Shown piece by piece: positions 26,018 through 37,202 of a stretch of 45,866 nucleotides of DNA (position 1 is the first letter of the stretch; every line of letters begins with the position of its first letter). Source of the DNA: Deltaproteobacteria bacterium (GTDB lineage Bacteria > Desulfobacterota > Desulfobulbia > Desulfobulbales > Desulfobulbaceae); the NCBI GenBank assembly GCA_024280455.1, contig JAJRQC010000015.1:1-45866 (forward strand). The letters run 5' to 3'. The notes under the pieces are model-generated. The model was not told where the DNA came from. It ran no database searches and saw only the letters and a program-made list of their open reading frames with translations. The position numbers and the translations under genes are program-made.

Positions 26018-28225
26018 ATGTCGAAGATCATCTGTTCCGCAGCGATTCGTGGCGCCAAGAATATCATTGACATGGCCGAAGCAAGCTACGAAGAGGCCCT
26101 GAAAAAATTCGGCCCTGAACAGGAAGTTTCCTTCCCCAATACAGCGTACTTTCTGCCTATTATCTATTCCATGCTTGGAGCCAAAGTTGAAAAACTCGGC
26201 GACATGAAGGATATCTTCCAGGAATGCCGTGGTCTTCTTCCTGCGGTTGTCACTGAGGATATATGGCTACCGTATCTGGCCCCGGCCCTTGATGCCGGTA
26301 TGGCCACCTTCTTTGCCGAGGAAATGTATGAGGCTATTCGTTACTTGAATGAGCCTAATTTTTACACCAAATCCGAGGACCCAATAGAAGAAAATTTATG
26401 GCTTGGTGCTGCCGATGACGTCATCTTCCGTAAACGCGGTGTGGAGTTCGTCGATGGAACAGCTCCCGGTTTTGCTGCTATTATGGGTACTCCTTCTGAT
26501 AAAGAAGTTGCCTCTAAAATTGCCCTGGAGTTGCAGGAAAAGAATCTGTACATCTTCATGCATGACCAGAGTGAGGGCAAGAATATGGCCGAACTGCTGG
26601 TTGAAAACGGTGTCCAGGTCGGCTGGGGTACCCGTCTGGTTCCCTTTGGTAAATCCTATACTTCAGCCGTCTTTGCCATCGGTTTTGCCTGTCGAGTAGC
26701 GCTTGCCTTTGGTGGTATCAAACCCGGCGATTATAAAGGCAACCTGTTGTACAACAAGGATCGGACCTTTGCCTTTATCATGGCGTTCGGCCCGGTTTCC
26801 GATGAATGGTATGCCAATGCCGCCGGAGCCATCAACTGGGGTTTCCCGACTATTTCCGACTACGATATTCCCGAGGTTCTGCCAACCGGTATATGTACAT
26901 ACGAGCACGTTGTTTCAAATATTGCTCATGATGAAATTGTTCAGAAGGCCATTGAGGTTCGTGGTCTGAAGGTCAACGTAACCAAGATTGACATCCCCAT
27001 GTCGTTTGGTCCCGCCTTCGAGGGTGAGCGTATCCGCAAAGATGACCTCTACATGGAATGCGGCGGTGGTCGAACCACAGGTGTCGAGGTTCTTATTTCC
27101 AAGGAAATGGATGAGGTGGAAGATGGCCTTGTTATCATGGAAGGTCCTGATATCTGCGATATTGAAGAGGGGCAGAATCTCCCCATCGGTATCCTGGTTG
27201 AGGTTGCCGGACGTGAAATGCAATCTGACTTTGAACCCATCCTTGAGCGTCAGTTTCATCACTTGATGAACTATGTCCAGGGAATCATGCACATTGGTCA
27301 GCGAAATATCATGTGGGTTCGGATTGGTAAAGGGGCGGTCGAAAAAGGCTTTTCCTTTAAACATCTCGGGATTGTTCTTCATGGGAAACTGCATCAGGAA
27401 TTCGGCGCTATTCTCGATAAGGTGCAGGTCAAAATTTACACCATCCAGGAGAAGGTTGAAGAGGTCATGGAACTGGCAAAGGGTGTCTATACCGAACGTG
27501 ATCTGCGTTTAGGTGCGATGACCGACGAAAGTGAAGAAGTTTTTTATTCCTGTACCCTCTGTCAATCCTTTGCTCCCAGCCATGTCTGTGTAATCACCCC
27601 TGAGCGAATCGGTATGTGTGGTGCCTACAACTGGCTTGACGGCAAAGCCTCGTTCCAGATCAACCCGACCGGTCCAAACCAGCCCATTGATAAAGGCGAA
27701 TGTACCGACGTCGACAACGGATATTACACCGGCATCAATGCGTTTGTTAAGCAGGCCTCCCGTGGAGCAGTAACCGAGGTCAGCTGTTACTCGTTGATGA
27801 ACAATCCCATGACTGCTTGCGGCTGCTTTGAAGCCATTGCCGCCATGCTGCCCCAATGTAACGGTATCATGGTCGTCAATCGTGATTTCAGAGGCATGAC
27901 CCCATCGGGCATGAAATTCACCACCCTGGCCGGTATGGCCGGTGGAGGTATGCAGACCCCTGGTTTTATGGGGGTTTCCAAGCATTACATGACCAGCAAT
28001 AAATTGTTCAAGGCCGAAGGCGGGCTCAAACGTGTTGTCTGGATCCCCAAAATGCTCAAGGATGAGATTGCTGATAAACTTCGTCAGTGTTGTGAAGACA
28101 TCGGTATGCCTGAGCTTTTTGACATGATTGCTACAGAAGAGCAGGGGACGACCGAAGAAGAGATTCTTGTGTTCCTCAAGGAAAAAGGGCATCCGGCCCT
28201 TGAAATGGATACAGCCATTGGCTGA
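26018..28225 (+). CDS. acsB: Acetyl-CoA synthase (CODH/ACS alpha/beta subunit)
   Basis: The 735-residue protein has the normal bacterial AcsB length. It joins CO, the corrinoid-bound methyl group and CoA into acetyl-CoA. The A-cluster ligands are visible as CTLCQSFAPSHVC...GMCGAYNW followed by ACGCFEAI, whose Cys-Gly-Cys binds the distal nickel. The N-terminal domain starts SKIICSAAIRGAKNIIDMAEASYEEALKKFG and carries the CO-channel region. AGGAG lies 8 bases before the ATG and the gap from acsD is 51 bases. Confidence 0.96.
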   Translation: MSKIICSAAIRGAKNIIDMAEASYEEALKKFGPEQEVSFPNTAYFLPIIYSMLGAKVEKLGDMKDIFQECRGLLPAVVTEDIWLPYLAPALDAGMATFFAEEMYEAIRYLNEPNFYTKSEDPIEENLWLGAADDVIFRKRGVEFVDGTAPGFAAIMGTPSDKEVASKIALELQEKNLYIFMHDQSEGKNMAELLVENGVQVGWGTRLVPFGKSYTSAVFAIGFACRVALAFGGIKPGDYKGNLLYNKDRTFAFIMAFGPVSDEWYANAAGAINWGFPTISDYDIPEVLPTGICTYEHVVSNIAHDEIVQKAIEVRGLKVNVTKIDIPMSFGPAFEGERIRKDDLYMECGGGRTTGVEVLISKEMDEVEDGLVIMEGPDICDIEEGQNLPIGILVEVAGREMQSDFEPILERQFHHLMNYVQGIMHIGQRNIMWVRIGKGAVEKGFSFKHLGIVLHGKLHQEFGAILDKVQVKIYTIQEKVEEVMELAKGVYTERDLRLGAMTDESEEVFYSCTLCQSFAPSHVCVITPERIGMCGAYNWLDGKASFQINPTGPNQPIDKGECTDVDNGYYTGINAFVKQASRGAVTEVSCYSLMNNPMTACGCFEAIAAMLPQCNGIMVVNRDFRGMTPSGMKFTTLAGMAGGGMQTPGFMGVSKHYMTSNKLFKAEGGLKRVVWIPKMLKDEIADKLRQCCEDIGMPELFDMIATEEQGTTEEEILVFLKEKGHPALEMDTAIG

Positions 28226-28234
28226 TTAAGATAA

Positions 28235-28273
28235 TGTAACTACGTTCAGGAACGTTCTATCTGAACAGTTACA
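28235..28273 (+). other. Strong hairpin between acsB and acsC
   Basis: TGTAACTACGTTCAG (28235-28249) pairs with CTGAACAGTTACA (28261-28273): 13 pairs with a 2-base bulge and an 11-base loop. No T-run follows. It sits just after the acsB stop and may protect the acsB transcript end or set different levels for acsB and acsC. Confidence 0.55.
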
Positions 28274-28352
28274 AAATAATTGCTATGAGTTGCCGGTTAC
28301 GGGAAAAATATCCCACCGGCTTTTGCGATACGCTTTAAGGAGGAAAGAGACA

Positions 28353-29705
28353 ATGGCGTTAACCGGTATACAGATTCTCAAGATGCTGCCCAAAAAGAAT
28401 TGTGGTGAATGCAGCATCCCCACATGTCTTGCCTTTGCCATGAAAGTGGCAGCAGGCCAGACCGAGATCGAAGAATGCCCCTATGTCAGTGATGAGGCAA
28501 AGGCTACCATTGGTGAGGCATCTGCTCCTCCAATCCGTACCATTAAGATCGGTTCCGGTGATGCAGAGTTTGTCGCCGGCGGAGAGACCTGTCTCTTCCG
28601 TCATGAGAAACGGTTTGAAAATCAAACCGGAATTGCCATCCTCATGTCAGCAGACGAGGATGCCGCCTCTATCGACGGAAAAATCGAACGTTTTAACGCC
28701 ATGGTCTATGAGCGCGTCGGTGTATACATGCGTGCCAATCTGGTTGCCCTTAAGGACACCGGTGACGGTGGCGCCTTTACCGCCCTGACCGAAAAGGTCA
28801 TTGAAAAACTGCCCAAAGCCGCTGTTATCCTGATGTCTGAAAGCGCTGAGAATCTGAAAACTGCAGCAAATGCCTGCGGTGATCGTACACCGATTCTCTT
28901 TGGTGCAACCGCAGACAACTGTGATGATATTGCCGCCCTTGGTAAAGAGCTGAATGCTCCTGTCGGGGTTAAGGGCAAAAACCTTGATGATCTGGTCGAG
29001 GTTTCCGGTAAGCTTATTGACGCCGGAGTTAAGGACATGGTTCTTGATACCGGCGCCCGGACCATGCGGGGAGCACTTGAAGACAACATTGTTGCCCGCC
29101 GCTCCGCAGTCAAGGAGAAGTATAAGCCGCTCGGTTTCCCGACCATTACATTTCCCTGTGAGATGACCGACGACCTGATGATGGAGGCCATGATCGCCTC
29201 CGTTCTGATGGCCAAATATGCAGGTATTGTGGTTCTGTCCGATATTCAGGGTGATGTCCTCTTCCCGCTCCTGCTTGAGCAGTTGAACATCTTCACCGAT
29301 CCGCAGCGGCCCATGGTCGTCCAGGAAGACATTTACCCGATAACCGGGCCGGATGAGAATTCACCGGTGCTGATTACCTGTAACTTCTCCCTGACCTACT
29401 TTATCGTCTCCGGTGAGATTGAAGGCTCCAAGGTTCCTTCCTGGCTGCTGATAAAAGACACAGAAGGTCTGTCTGTTCTGACCGCCTGGGCCGCCGGTAA
29501 ATTCGGTGCCGATCTTATTGCCCAGTTTGTCAACAAATCAGGCATCGGCGATAAGGTAAAACATCACGAGTTGATTATTCCCGGGTATCTTGCAACCATT
29601 AAGGGCGAACTTGAAGAGGAACTTCCCGACTGGACCATCACCATCGGTCCGCGTGAAGCCGGACATCTGCCCGCGTTCCTCAAGGACTGGAAGCCGGCAG
29701 CGTAG
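28353..29705 (+). CDS. acsC: CODH/ACS corrinoid iron-sulfur protein large subunit (gamma)
   Basis: From the start at 28353 the protein has 450 residues. The N-terminal [4Fe-4S] motif uses Cys17, Cys20, Cys25 and Cys42 (KNCGECSIPTC...EECP). The TIM-barrel and C-terminal corrinoid-binding domain follow. It accepts the methyl group from methyl-THF and hands it to AcsB. AAGGAGG lies 9 bases upstream of this ATG; a longer ORF from 28290 would place extra residues before the conserved MALTGIQILK start. The methyltransferase gene acsE, usually nearby, is absent here. Confidence 0.95.
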   Translation: MALTGIQILKMLPKKNCGECSIPTCLAFAMKVAAGQTEIEECPYVSDEAKATIGEASAPPIRTIKIGSGDAEFVAGGETCLFRHEKRFENQTGIAILMSADEDAASIDGKIERFNAMVYERVGVYMRANLVALKDTGDGGAFTALTEKVIEKLPKAAVILMSESAENLKTAANACGDRTPILFGATADNCDDIAALGKELNAPVGVKGKNLDDLVEVSGKLIDAGVKDMVLDTGARTMRGALEDNIVARRSAVKEKYKPLGFPTITFPCEMTDDLMMEAMIASVLMAKYAGIVVLSDIQGDVLFPLLLEQLNIFTDPQRPMVVQEDIYPITGPDENSPVLITCNFSLTYFIVSGEIEGSKVPSWLLIKDTEGLSVLTAWAAGKFGADLIAQFVNKSGIGDKVKHHELIIPGYLATIKGELEEELPDWTITIGPREAGHLPAFLKDWKPAA

Positions 29706-29730
29706 ACCGGAACCAGGGCTAAGGAATTAT

Positions 29731-29776
29731 GGATCAGGAATAGAGATTTAATTCTCATTCTGATCCTTATTTTTCT
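29731..29776 (+). terminator. Terminator-like hairpin between acsC and fdhA
   Basis: GGATCAG (29731-29737) pairs with CTGATCC (29760-29766), with an inner GAGA/TCTC extension, and is followed by TTATTTTTC. It fits an intrinsic terminator or attenuator that could partly uncouple the acs genes from the fdhA-hdrA-mvhD genes. Confidence 0.55.
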
Positions 29777-29822
29777 CCATTCCTATCCCCTGGACACCAA
29801 CCCTAACTCCTGATTCATACAC

Positions 29823-32800
29823 ATGACAGTTACACTCACCATAGACGATAACCAGGTCATCGCCGAGAAAGGGTTAACCATCCTCGAGGTAGCCAAACGT
29901 TCCGAGATTACCATCCCGACCCTGTGCCATATTGCCGGGACTGTCTCCGAAAATCCCTGTGAAATCTGTGCGGTTCAGATAGCCGAAGCGGAAAAATATG
30001 GTCTGAAGTCCTCTTTGTCCACAGAAGGACTCTTCCGAGCCTGTGTGACCCTGGCAAAAGAGGGCATGGAAATCCATACAGGTTCCGACGATGTTATTGC
30101 TCATCGCCAGGAACGGCTTGCAATTTTGTCACAGACCCATTTCGGCGACTGTAAAGCTCCATGTAACCTTACCTGCCCAGGCCAGATTAATGTTCAGGGG
30201 TATATCGCTCATGTGGCTAAAGGGGAATACGAAGAGGCCCTGCGGCTGGTCATGGATCGGAATCCGGTGCCGTTTTCAGTCGGCCGGGTCTGTCCCCGAT
30301 TCTGTGAGACCCGCTGTCGTCGTATTCTTATCGACGAACCTGTTTCAATCAACCACTTGAAACGTTTTGTTGCCGACTGGTGCATGGCCAACAATATCGA
30401 TCTTGCTATCCCTAAAGATAAACCAACCGGCAAGCGAATTGCGGTTATCGGCGGTGGACCTGCCGGACTCTCAGCTGCTTTTTTCCTGACCCGCAAGGGA
30501 CATGACGTAACGATTTTTGAGTCGGAACCCAAGCTTGGCGGTGCCCTGCGCTATGGGTTCCCGGAGTATAAAGTCCCCAAGGAAATTCTGGATTACGAGA
30601 TCAATGCCATTCTCAAGATGGGGATTAATATACGACTCAGTCAACGCTGGGGCAAGGACTTCAGCCTCCAGGACCTTAATGACATGGGGTATGATGCAAC
30701 CTTCATAGCAGTTGGCGCAGGAATTGATCAACCGATGGATGTGCCCTGTACCGATAAAGGCCATGTCTACACCGCAACCGAATTTCTTTACTTGATCAAC
30801 GAGGGCAAGCCCCTTGAACTCGGTAAGAGAGCGGCGGTGATCGGCGGCAATAATATTGCCATGGAGGTCGCCCGCAGCCTGCGAAGAAACGGGGTTGAAC
30901 AGGTCACGGTTATTTACCCCAGAGCCCGGATTGAAATGCCGGCCAATCAGCGAAATATCAAGGAAGCTGAAAAAGAGGGCGTACAATTCCTTTTAATGGC
31001 TTCTCCGGTCGGGATTTGCGGACTAAGTGAAAACGAAAGCCGCCTCAAGCTTGACCTGATCCGGATGAAACTTGGCGAGCCCGATAAACGTGGTAAACGA
31101 GAACCGCTGCCCATCCCCGATTCCACGAATTCGCTCAGCGTCGACACGGTGGTCAGTTCGCTTGGCCAGTTGGCTGTCGATGGATCAGTCACCGGCGGTG
31201 CACTTGAAGAGTCTATAAAAATTTCTCCAAAGGGTATGTTCGTTGCCAACCCCCGTTCATCACAGACCAGTGTGGACGGTGTTTTTGCAGGGGGCGATGC
31301 TGCTACCGGTTCTAAATCCGTTATCCAGGCGGTTGTTTCAGCCCGAAGAGCGGCAAACAACATCCATTCATATGTTATGGATGTGCCAAAGGATCCTGCC
31401 GACAACCGTTTTAACTTTACCCGTGGTAAATCATTTGACGATGTCGCCCTGAAAAACTTTGACGGCATCAACGTAAAACTTCGGGAAAAAATGCCCGAAC
31501 GCCCCCCCGAGGTCTGTGTTCAGGATTTCGACGAGGTCAAGCTTGGTTTTACCGAAAAAATGGCCCACAGAGAAGCCGAACGCTGTCTGTCCTGCGGTTG
31601 TACGGCCTTTGAACGCTGCGATTTGAAGCGCCTTGATATTGATTTCCAAGTCAATATCAATAAAACGGGGATGGGAAAAATTCCCTGGTACCCCATTGAT
31701 TCCGATCATCGGGCAATTCGGGTCGATCGCAATAAATGTATTTACTGCATGCGCTGTGTGCGCTCCTGTGAATATGATGCCCTGGAATTAAAGGTGCAGT
31801 CCCTTGATCCTATGGGCAGACCACTGGGCCTGGAAATTATCTTTAATGAAAATTGTGTTTCCTGCGGCAAATGCGTGGACAACTGTTCCACCGGTGCGCT
31901 TAATAAAAAGAATCGCATTGTTCCGATTCAGTCAGAGGTTGTTCAGGATATTCGTACCACCTGTCCTTACTGCGGCACCGGCTGTCAGATTGACCTCAAA
32001 GTCAAGGGTAAAACCATTCTTGAGGTTACAGCTGATTCCGATGCGATCCCGAATTTCGGCGATCTCTGTGTCAAGGGACGGTTCGGCCATAACTTTATCC
32101 AGCATCCCGATCGGCTGAAAACGCCGATGATTCGCTGGCACAAGGACGGCGTTCTTGAACCCGCCACCTGGGAACAGGCCCTTGACTTCATGGCCGGTTC
32201 ATTTGCCCGTATTCTTGGCGAATACGGTGCTGATGCCCTGGCCGGACTCTCATCGGCCCGGTGTACCACCGAAGAAAATTATGCTTTTCAAAAGTTTTTC
32301 CGGGTGGCCATCGGCACTAACAACGTTGATCACTGTGCCCGCTACTGACACAGCCCAACGGTGACCGGTCTGGTCACAGTCCTTGGCTCGGGAGCAATGA
32401 CCAACACCATTGAGGGGGTCGTTGATAACGATGTCCTGCTGGTGATTGGTTCAAATACCACCGAGACCCATCCGGTTATCGGTGTTCGCATGCGCCGTGC
32501 GGTTAAAAAGGGAGCCAAGCTTATCGTTGCCGATCCGAGAAAGATCGGGCTGACCGATGATGCGGCCCTGTGGTTACGGCAACGACCCGGAACCGATGGT
32601 GCATTGATCAACGCGCTCTGTCATGTCATTCTGCGGGAAGGGCTTGAAGATGCAGCGTATATCAAGGAACGAACGGAGAATTTCAAGGCCTTTAAGGAAT
32701 CGGTCTCGGAATGTACTCCCCAGTGGGCCGAACAGATCACCGGTGTTGCTGCTGTTGATATTGAACAGGCCGCAAAGCTCTACGCTGGAGCTGAGCGGGC

Positions 32801-33995
32801 TGGAATCTATTATACCATGGGAATTACCCAGCACACCTCGGGCACGGATAACGTCTGCGCCCTGGCCAACCTTGCTCTGCTGACCGGGAATCTCGGTAAG
32901 CATGGGGCCGGTCTCAATCCACTGCGGGGACAGAACAATGTTCAGGGCGCCAGCGACATGGGCTGTAATCCTGTGTTCTATCCCGGATATCAGCGGGTCG
33001 ACGATGAGGGCCACCAGCAAAAATTTGAAGAATTGTGGGGAACACCGCTCTCTCCGGAGCCGGGTTTAACCGCAACCGAGATGCCGGCTGCCATACATGA
33101 GGGCAAACTGAAAGGGCTGTGGATCATGGGCGAAAACCCTGTTCTCAGTGACCCGAACAGTGCCCATGTCAGCGAGGCCTTTAAACATCTTGATATCCTG
33201 GTTGTGCAGGACATCTTCTTAACCGAGACCGCTGAGATTGCCGACGTCGTGCTGCCGGCGGCTTCTTTTGCGGAAAAAGACGGAACGTTTACCAATACCG
33301 AACGTAGAGTACAGCGGGTTCGTAAAGCCGTCCCTCCGCCGGGCAGTGCGCTCGATGACCTGACTATCATCAATCAGGTCAGCGCCCGGATGATCGGCAA
33401 CGGCAGGCAGAAGGCAAATGATGCTGCCGCCACTTTTGATGAGATTACCAAAACCTGGGTTGCGATGGCCGGTATGGACTATGATCGGCTTGAGAGTGAA
33501 AGCCTGCAGTGGCCTTGTCCTGAAAGGAATCACCCCGGAACCCCGGTTCTGCATGAAAACGGGTTTCCCCGCGGCAAGGCACTTTTTTCAGCCATTACCT
33601 GGAACGGACCCGATGAGCTGCCTGATGAGGAATATCCACTGGTGCTTTCCACTGGCCGTATTCTCTATCAGTACCATACGGGAACCATGACCAGGCGCTC
33701 CGAAGTGCTTGAAGAGTCGGCCCCGTCGCCGTATGTGGAGATGAACCCGGCTGATGCTGAAATCTTAAGCCTTGAAGAAGGTGAAACCGTGCAGGCAAGC
33801 ACCCGTCGCGGACAAATAACCCTGCCGGTCAGGATTACCGATCGGGTGTATAAGGGGATGGTATTCATGCCGTTTCACTATAAAGAGGCCGCAGCCAACC
33901 TGTTGACCAACGACGCCCTTGATCCTGTATGTAAGATACCCGAGGCCAAGGTCTGCGCCATTAAAATAGAAAAAGTTGAAGATGTATCTGCGTAG
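29823..33995 (+). CDS. fdhA: Fused selenocysteine formate dehydrogenase: [2Fe-2S]-GltD-ferredoxin-FdhA
   Basis: This is one 1390-residue protein if UGA at codon 842 (32346-32348) is read as Sec. The order of domains is: a NuoG-like [2Fe-2S] domain (Cys35, 46, 49, 74); a GltD/NfnB-like N-terminal [4Fe-4S] region (Cys110, 114, 118 and CPRFCETRC) and FAD/NAD(P) Rossmann modules (IGGGPAG 209-215, IGGNNIAMEVA about 340-350, GVFAGGDA about 486-493); two [4Fe-4S] clusters (Cys639-642-645-649, Cys678-681-684-688); and the molybdopterin domain with CPYCGTGC (714-721) and Sec842 in the ARY-U-HSPTV context. It should interconvert CO2 and formate with electrons from NAD(P)H and/or an iron-sulfur partner. 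No Shine-Dalgarno is visible; the ATG fits the domain start. Confidence 0.9.
32361..32377 (+). promoter_or_regulatory. SECIS hairpin of fdhA
   Basis: GTGACC-GGTCT-GGTCAC forms a perfect 6-base-pair stem with the GGUCU loop, starting 12 bases after the UGA. The E. coli fdhF element has the same GGUCU apical loop. This supports Sec insertion at 32346-32348. Confidence 0.85.
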
Positions 33996-34139
33996 AGCCG
34001 ATGCATGAACGTCGCATCTATAAGTAGAACGAAATTTGTGAAAATAACAAAACTCGAGAATGCATCAGCGTAGATCGGATGTATTCAAAAATAATAAGAT
34101 GTTAAAAAAGAATCAGTAACTTTCACTCTGGAGATTGTA

Positions 34140-37100
34140 ATGGGAAAAGGAATGGAACATAGAGCCGGATCAGTAATGGTCGTCGGCGGTGGTATTGCCG
34201 GTGTGCAGGCCGCCCTGGACCTGACTGAACTCGGTTACTACGTTTATCTGGTGGAAAAGGCAGCTGTTGTCGGCGGAGTTATGGCTCAGCTCGATAAAAC
34301 ATTTCCCACCAATGACTGCTCTCTTTGAATACTTGCGCCCAAGCTCGTAGAGGCCGGTCGGTCTCCAAATATTGAGATGCTCACTAATGCCGATTTTCTG
34401 GCATTGGACGGAAAACCAGGTGATTTTACCGCAAAAATCAGGCAGCGCCCGCGCTATATTGATGCGGATTCCTGTACGGCCTGTGGTCTGTGTACGCAGT
34501 ACTGCCCTAAACATCATGTGGATTCCTATAACGAAGGGTTGTCGATCACCCGACCCATCCATATCGATTATGCCCAGGCAGTACCAGCCACCTACTACAT
34601 CGATCCCTCAACCTGCCTGCATTTGCTCCATGACACCTGCCAGATCTGTGTGCCTGTCTGTCAGAGCCACGCCATTAACTTCAAGCAGCAGCCGGAAGAG
34701 CTGGAACTGAAAGTAGGGGCGGTCATTCTGTCCCCGGGTTTCGGTAAGATTGGAGAAGATACACTGGCAAAATTCAGCTACGGTAAACATCCTGATGTTG
34801 TCACCAGTTTTGAATTTGAACGGATGACAACCGCCTCCGGACCGTTTCTGGGTGAGGTAAAGTGTTTTTCCGACGGCCGGCATCCTAAAAGTATCGCTTT
34901 TATCCAATGCGTCGGCTCCCGAGATCTCGGTTGCGACAACGGCTACTGTTCCTCGGTCTGCTGCATGTATGCCATAAAAGAAGCCATGGTTGCCAAGGAG
35001 CATGACCCGGAAGTTGAAATCACCGTCTACTACATGGACATCCGCACCCAGGGCAAGGATTTTGACAAGGCCCAGCAGCGGGCCGAAGCCATGGGTATTC
35101 GCTTTATCCGGGCCAAGGTCGGTGCTGTAACCCCATGGGAAAACAGGTTGCAGTTGACCTATTCCACCCTTGACGGCCGTCATGAGTTTGACCCCTTTGA
35201 CATGGTCGTCCTGTCCGTAGGTCTTGAGTCTCCGCGCGATGCCAAGGGTATTGCCGAAATTACCGGAATTGAACTCAACGAATATGACTTTGCTAAATCC
35301 AACACCTTTGATCCCCTGACCACCAACCGGGAAGGGATAATCGTCGCCGGTGCCTTCCAGGGCCCCAAGGATATCCCGGAATCGGTAACCCAGGCCTCGG
35401 CCGCGGCAGGAATTGTCGCCGGCCTGCTTGAAAAACAACGTGGGCAGGGAATTATCCATAAGGATTATCCTGCAGAAAAAGCTGAAACTGATGAACCGCG
35501 GATTGGCGTCTTTGTCTGCCATTGCGGGATCAATATCAGTTCGGTGGTTGATGTTATCAAGGTCGAAAACTCGGTTGAAGACATGGAAGGAGTGGTCTAT
35601 CACACCGATTCGCTCTACTCCTGTTCTCAGGATGCGATCGAGACCCTGAAGAAAACCATTATCGAACATGATCTGAACCGGGTTGTTATAGCGGCCTGTT
35701 CGCCGCGTACCCATGAACCGCTCTTTCAGGAGACCTTGAAAGATGCGGGTCTTAACCCCTGTCTGGTTGAGATGGTGAACATCCGCGATCAATGTTCCTG
35801 GGTCCATGCCGGTGAGCCGGGTGCAGCGACCGACAAATCCGAGGATCTTGTCCGGATGGCTGTTGCCAAGGCCCGAAAACTCAAACCATTACCGGCACAG
35901 ACCGTACCGGTTACAGCCAAGGCCCTGATTGTCGGCGGTGGAATTGCCGGGATGACGGTCGCCCTGACTCTTGCCGATCAGGGGTTTGAATCGGTACTGC
36001 TGGAAAAGAGTAAGGCCCTTGGTGGAAATCTTGGGTTGCTCAACCATACCCTGGACCACAGTGAGACCGCCTCGCATCTGAAGGCTCTGGTTGCTAAGGT
36101 CAAGAAGAATAAAAAAATCGATGTGCTGACCAATGCCTCTCTTGAACAGAGTGCCGGTTTTATAGGTAATTTCTCCTCCGTGATTTCGGCAGGTGCCGGT
36201 AAATCGAAGAAGGAGCATACCGTTGATCACGGGGTTGTTATTCTTGCAACCGGAGGTCATGAGCATCGTCCGGACGGCTACCTGCTTGAGAAAAGCAGCA
36301 AGGTTCTGACCCAGCAGGAATTGGAGAAACGGCTTGCCGGTACATCCAAGAACCGGGCTCCGGATTCGGTTATTATGATCCAGTGTGCAGGCTCTCGCGG
36401 TGATGATCTCAATTACTGCTCCAAGGTTTGCTGTAATCATGCGGTTAAAAATGCACTGCAGATCAAAGAGCTTAATCCTGCTTCCCAGGTTATTGTCCTG
36501 TACCGCGACATGCGAACCTACGGCTATGCCGAGGATGCCTATCGTGAGGCTCGTTTGAAGGGAGTTGTGTTTATCCCCTACGACCTTGACCATAAACCGG
36601 AGATCTATGAGAAGAGCCGCAAACTGCATGTGAAGTTTTTTGATTCACTCATGCAGGAAGAGGTGGACATGACCCCGGATCTGGTTGCCCTGTCGGTAGG
36701 GATCGTGCCCGACGGCACCGAGGATCTGAGCAAGCTGCTCAAGGCCCCTCTGACCGATGATAAGTTTTTTCTTGAGGCCCATGTCAAGCTGCGACCGGTA
36801 GAACTGCCGGTGGCAGGTGTGTATGTCTGTGGACTGGCGCACGGCCCTAAACCGGTAGACGAAACCATAGCCCAGGCCCAGGCTGCAGCTGCCAAGGCTG
36901 CCATACCGCTGGTCAAGGGTTCGGTCTCGGTTGATCCTATTGTGTCCACAGTTGATGAAGACACCTGTATTGGCTGTAGTCTCTGCGCCAGTCTCTGCCC
37001 ATTTGGTGCGATTGAAATGATCAAGGTCGGCAAAAAACGCAAGGCCAGAACCATTGCCGCCTCGTGCAAGGCCTGTGGTATCTGTGCAAGCCATTGCCCG

Positions 37101-37199
37101 ACCTTTGCCATCTCCATGGGTGGATTTACCAATGACCAGATAAATTCCCAGATTGAGGCCTTTGGTAAGGCCACTGAAAAAGAAACCGCTGAGGTATAA
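34140..37199 (+). CDS. hdrA: Double-length selenocysteine HdrA-like electron-bifurcating flavoprotein
   Basis: The protein has 1019 residues with UGA codon 63 (34326-34328) read as Sec in [19 protein letters not shown], where other HdrA proteins have Cys. The first half has a Rossmann fold (VVGGGIAG 14-21), a [4Fe-4S] motif at Cys112-115-118-122 and CQICVPVC. The second half restarts with an HdrA N-terminal FVCHCG (458-463), a second Rossmann motif VGGGIAG (598-604) and a C-terminal ferredoxin domain (Cys943-946-949-953 and [11 protein letters not shown]). HdrA uses FAD to split electron pairs between high- and low-potential acceptors. hdrB and hdrC are missing. mvhD follows 3 bases later. 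The gap from fdhA is 144 bases. Confidence 0.93.
34350..34365 (+). promoter_or_regulatory. SECIS hairpin of hdrA
   Basis: GAGGCC-GGTC-GGTCTC forms a 6-pair stem (one G-U) with a GGUC loop, starting 22 bases after the UGA. The loop content and distance match a bacterial SECIS. Confidence 0.75.
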
Positions 37200-37202
37200 A
37201 GA

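Noticed and set aside
33979-34092. Apparent duplication of the fdhA 3' end before hdrA
   Set aside because: Two stretches around GCGTAGA-C-GATG look alike, but the match is short and imperfect and may be chance.
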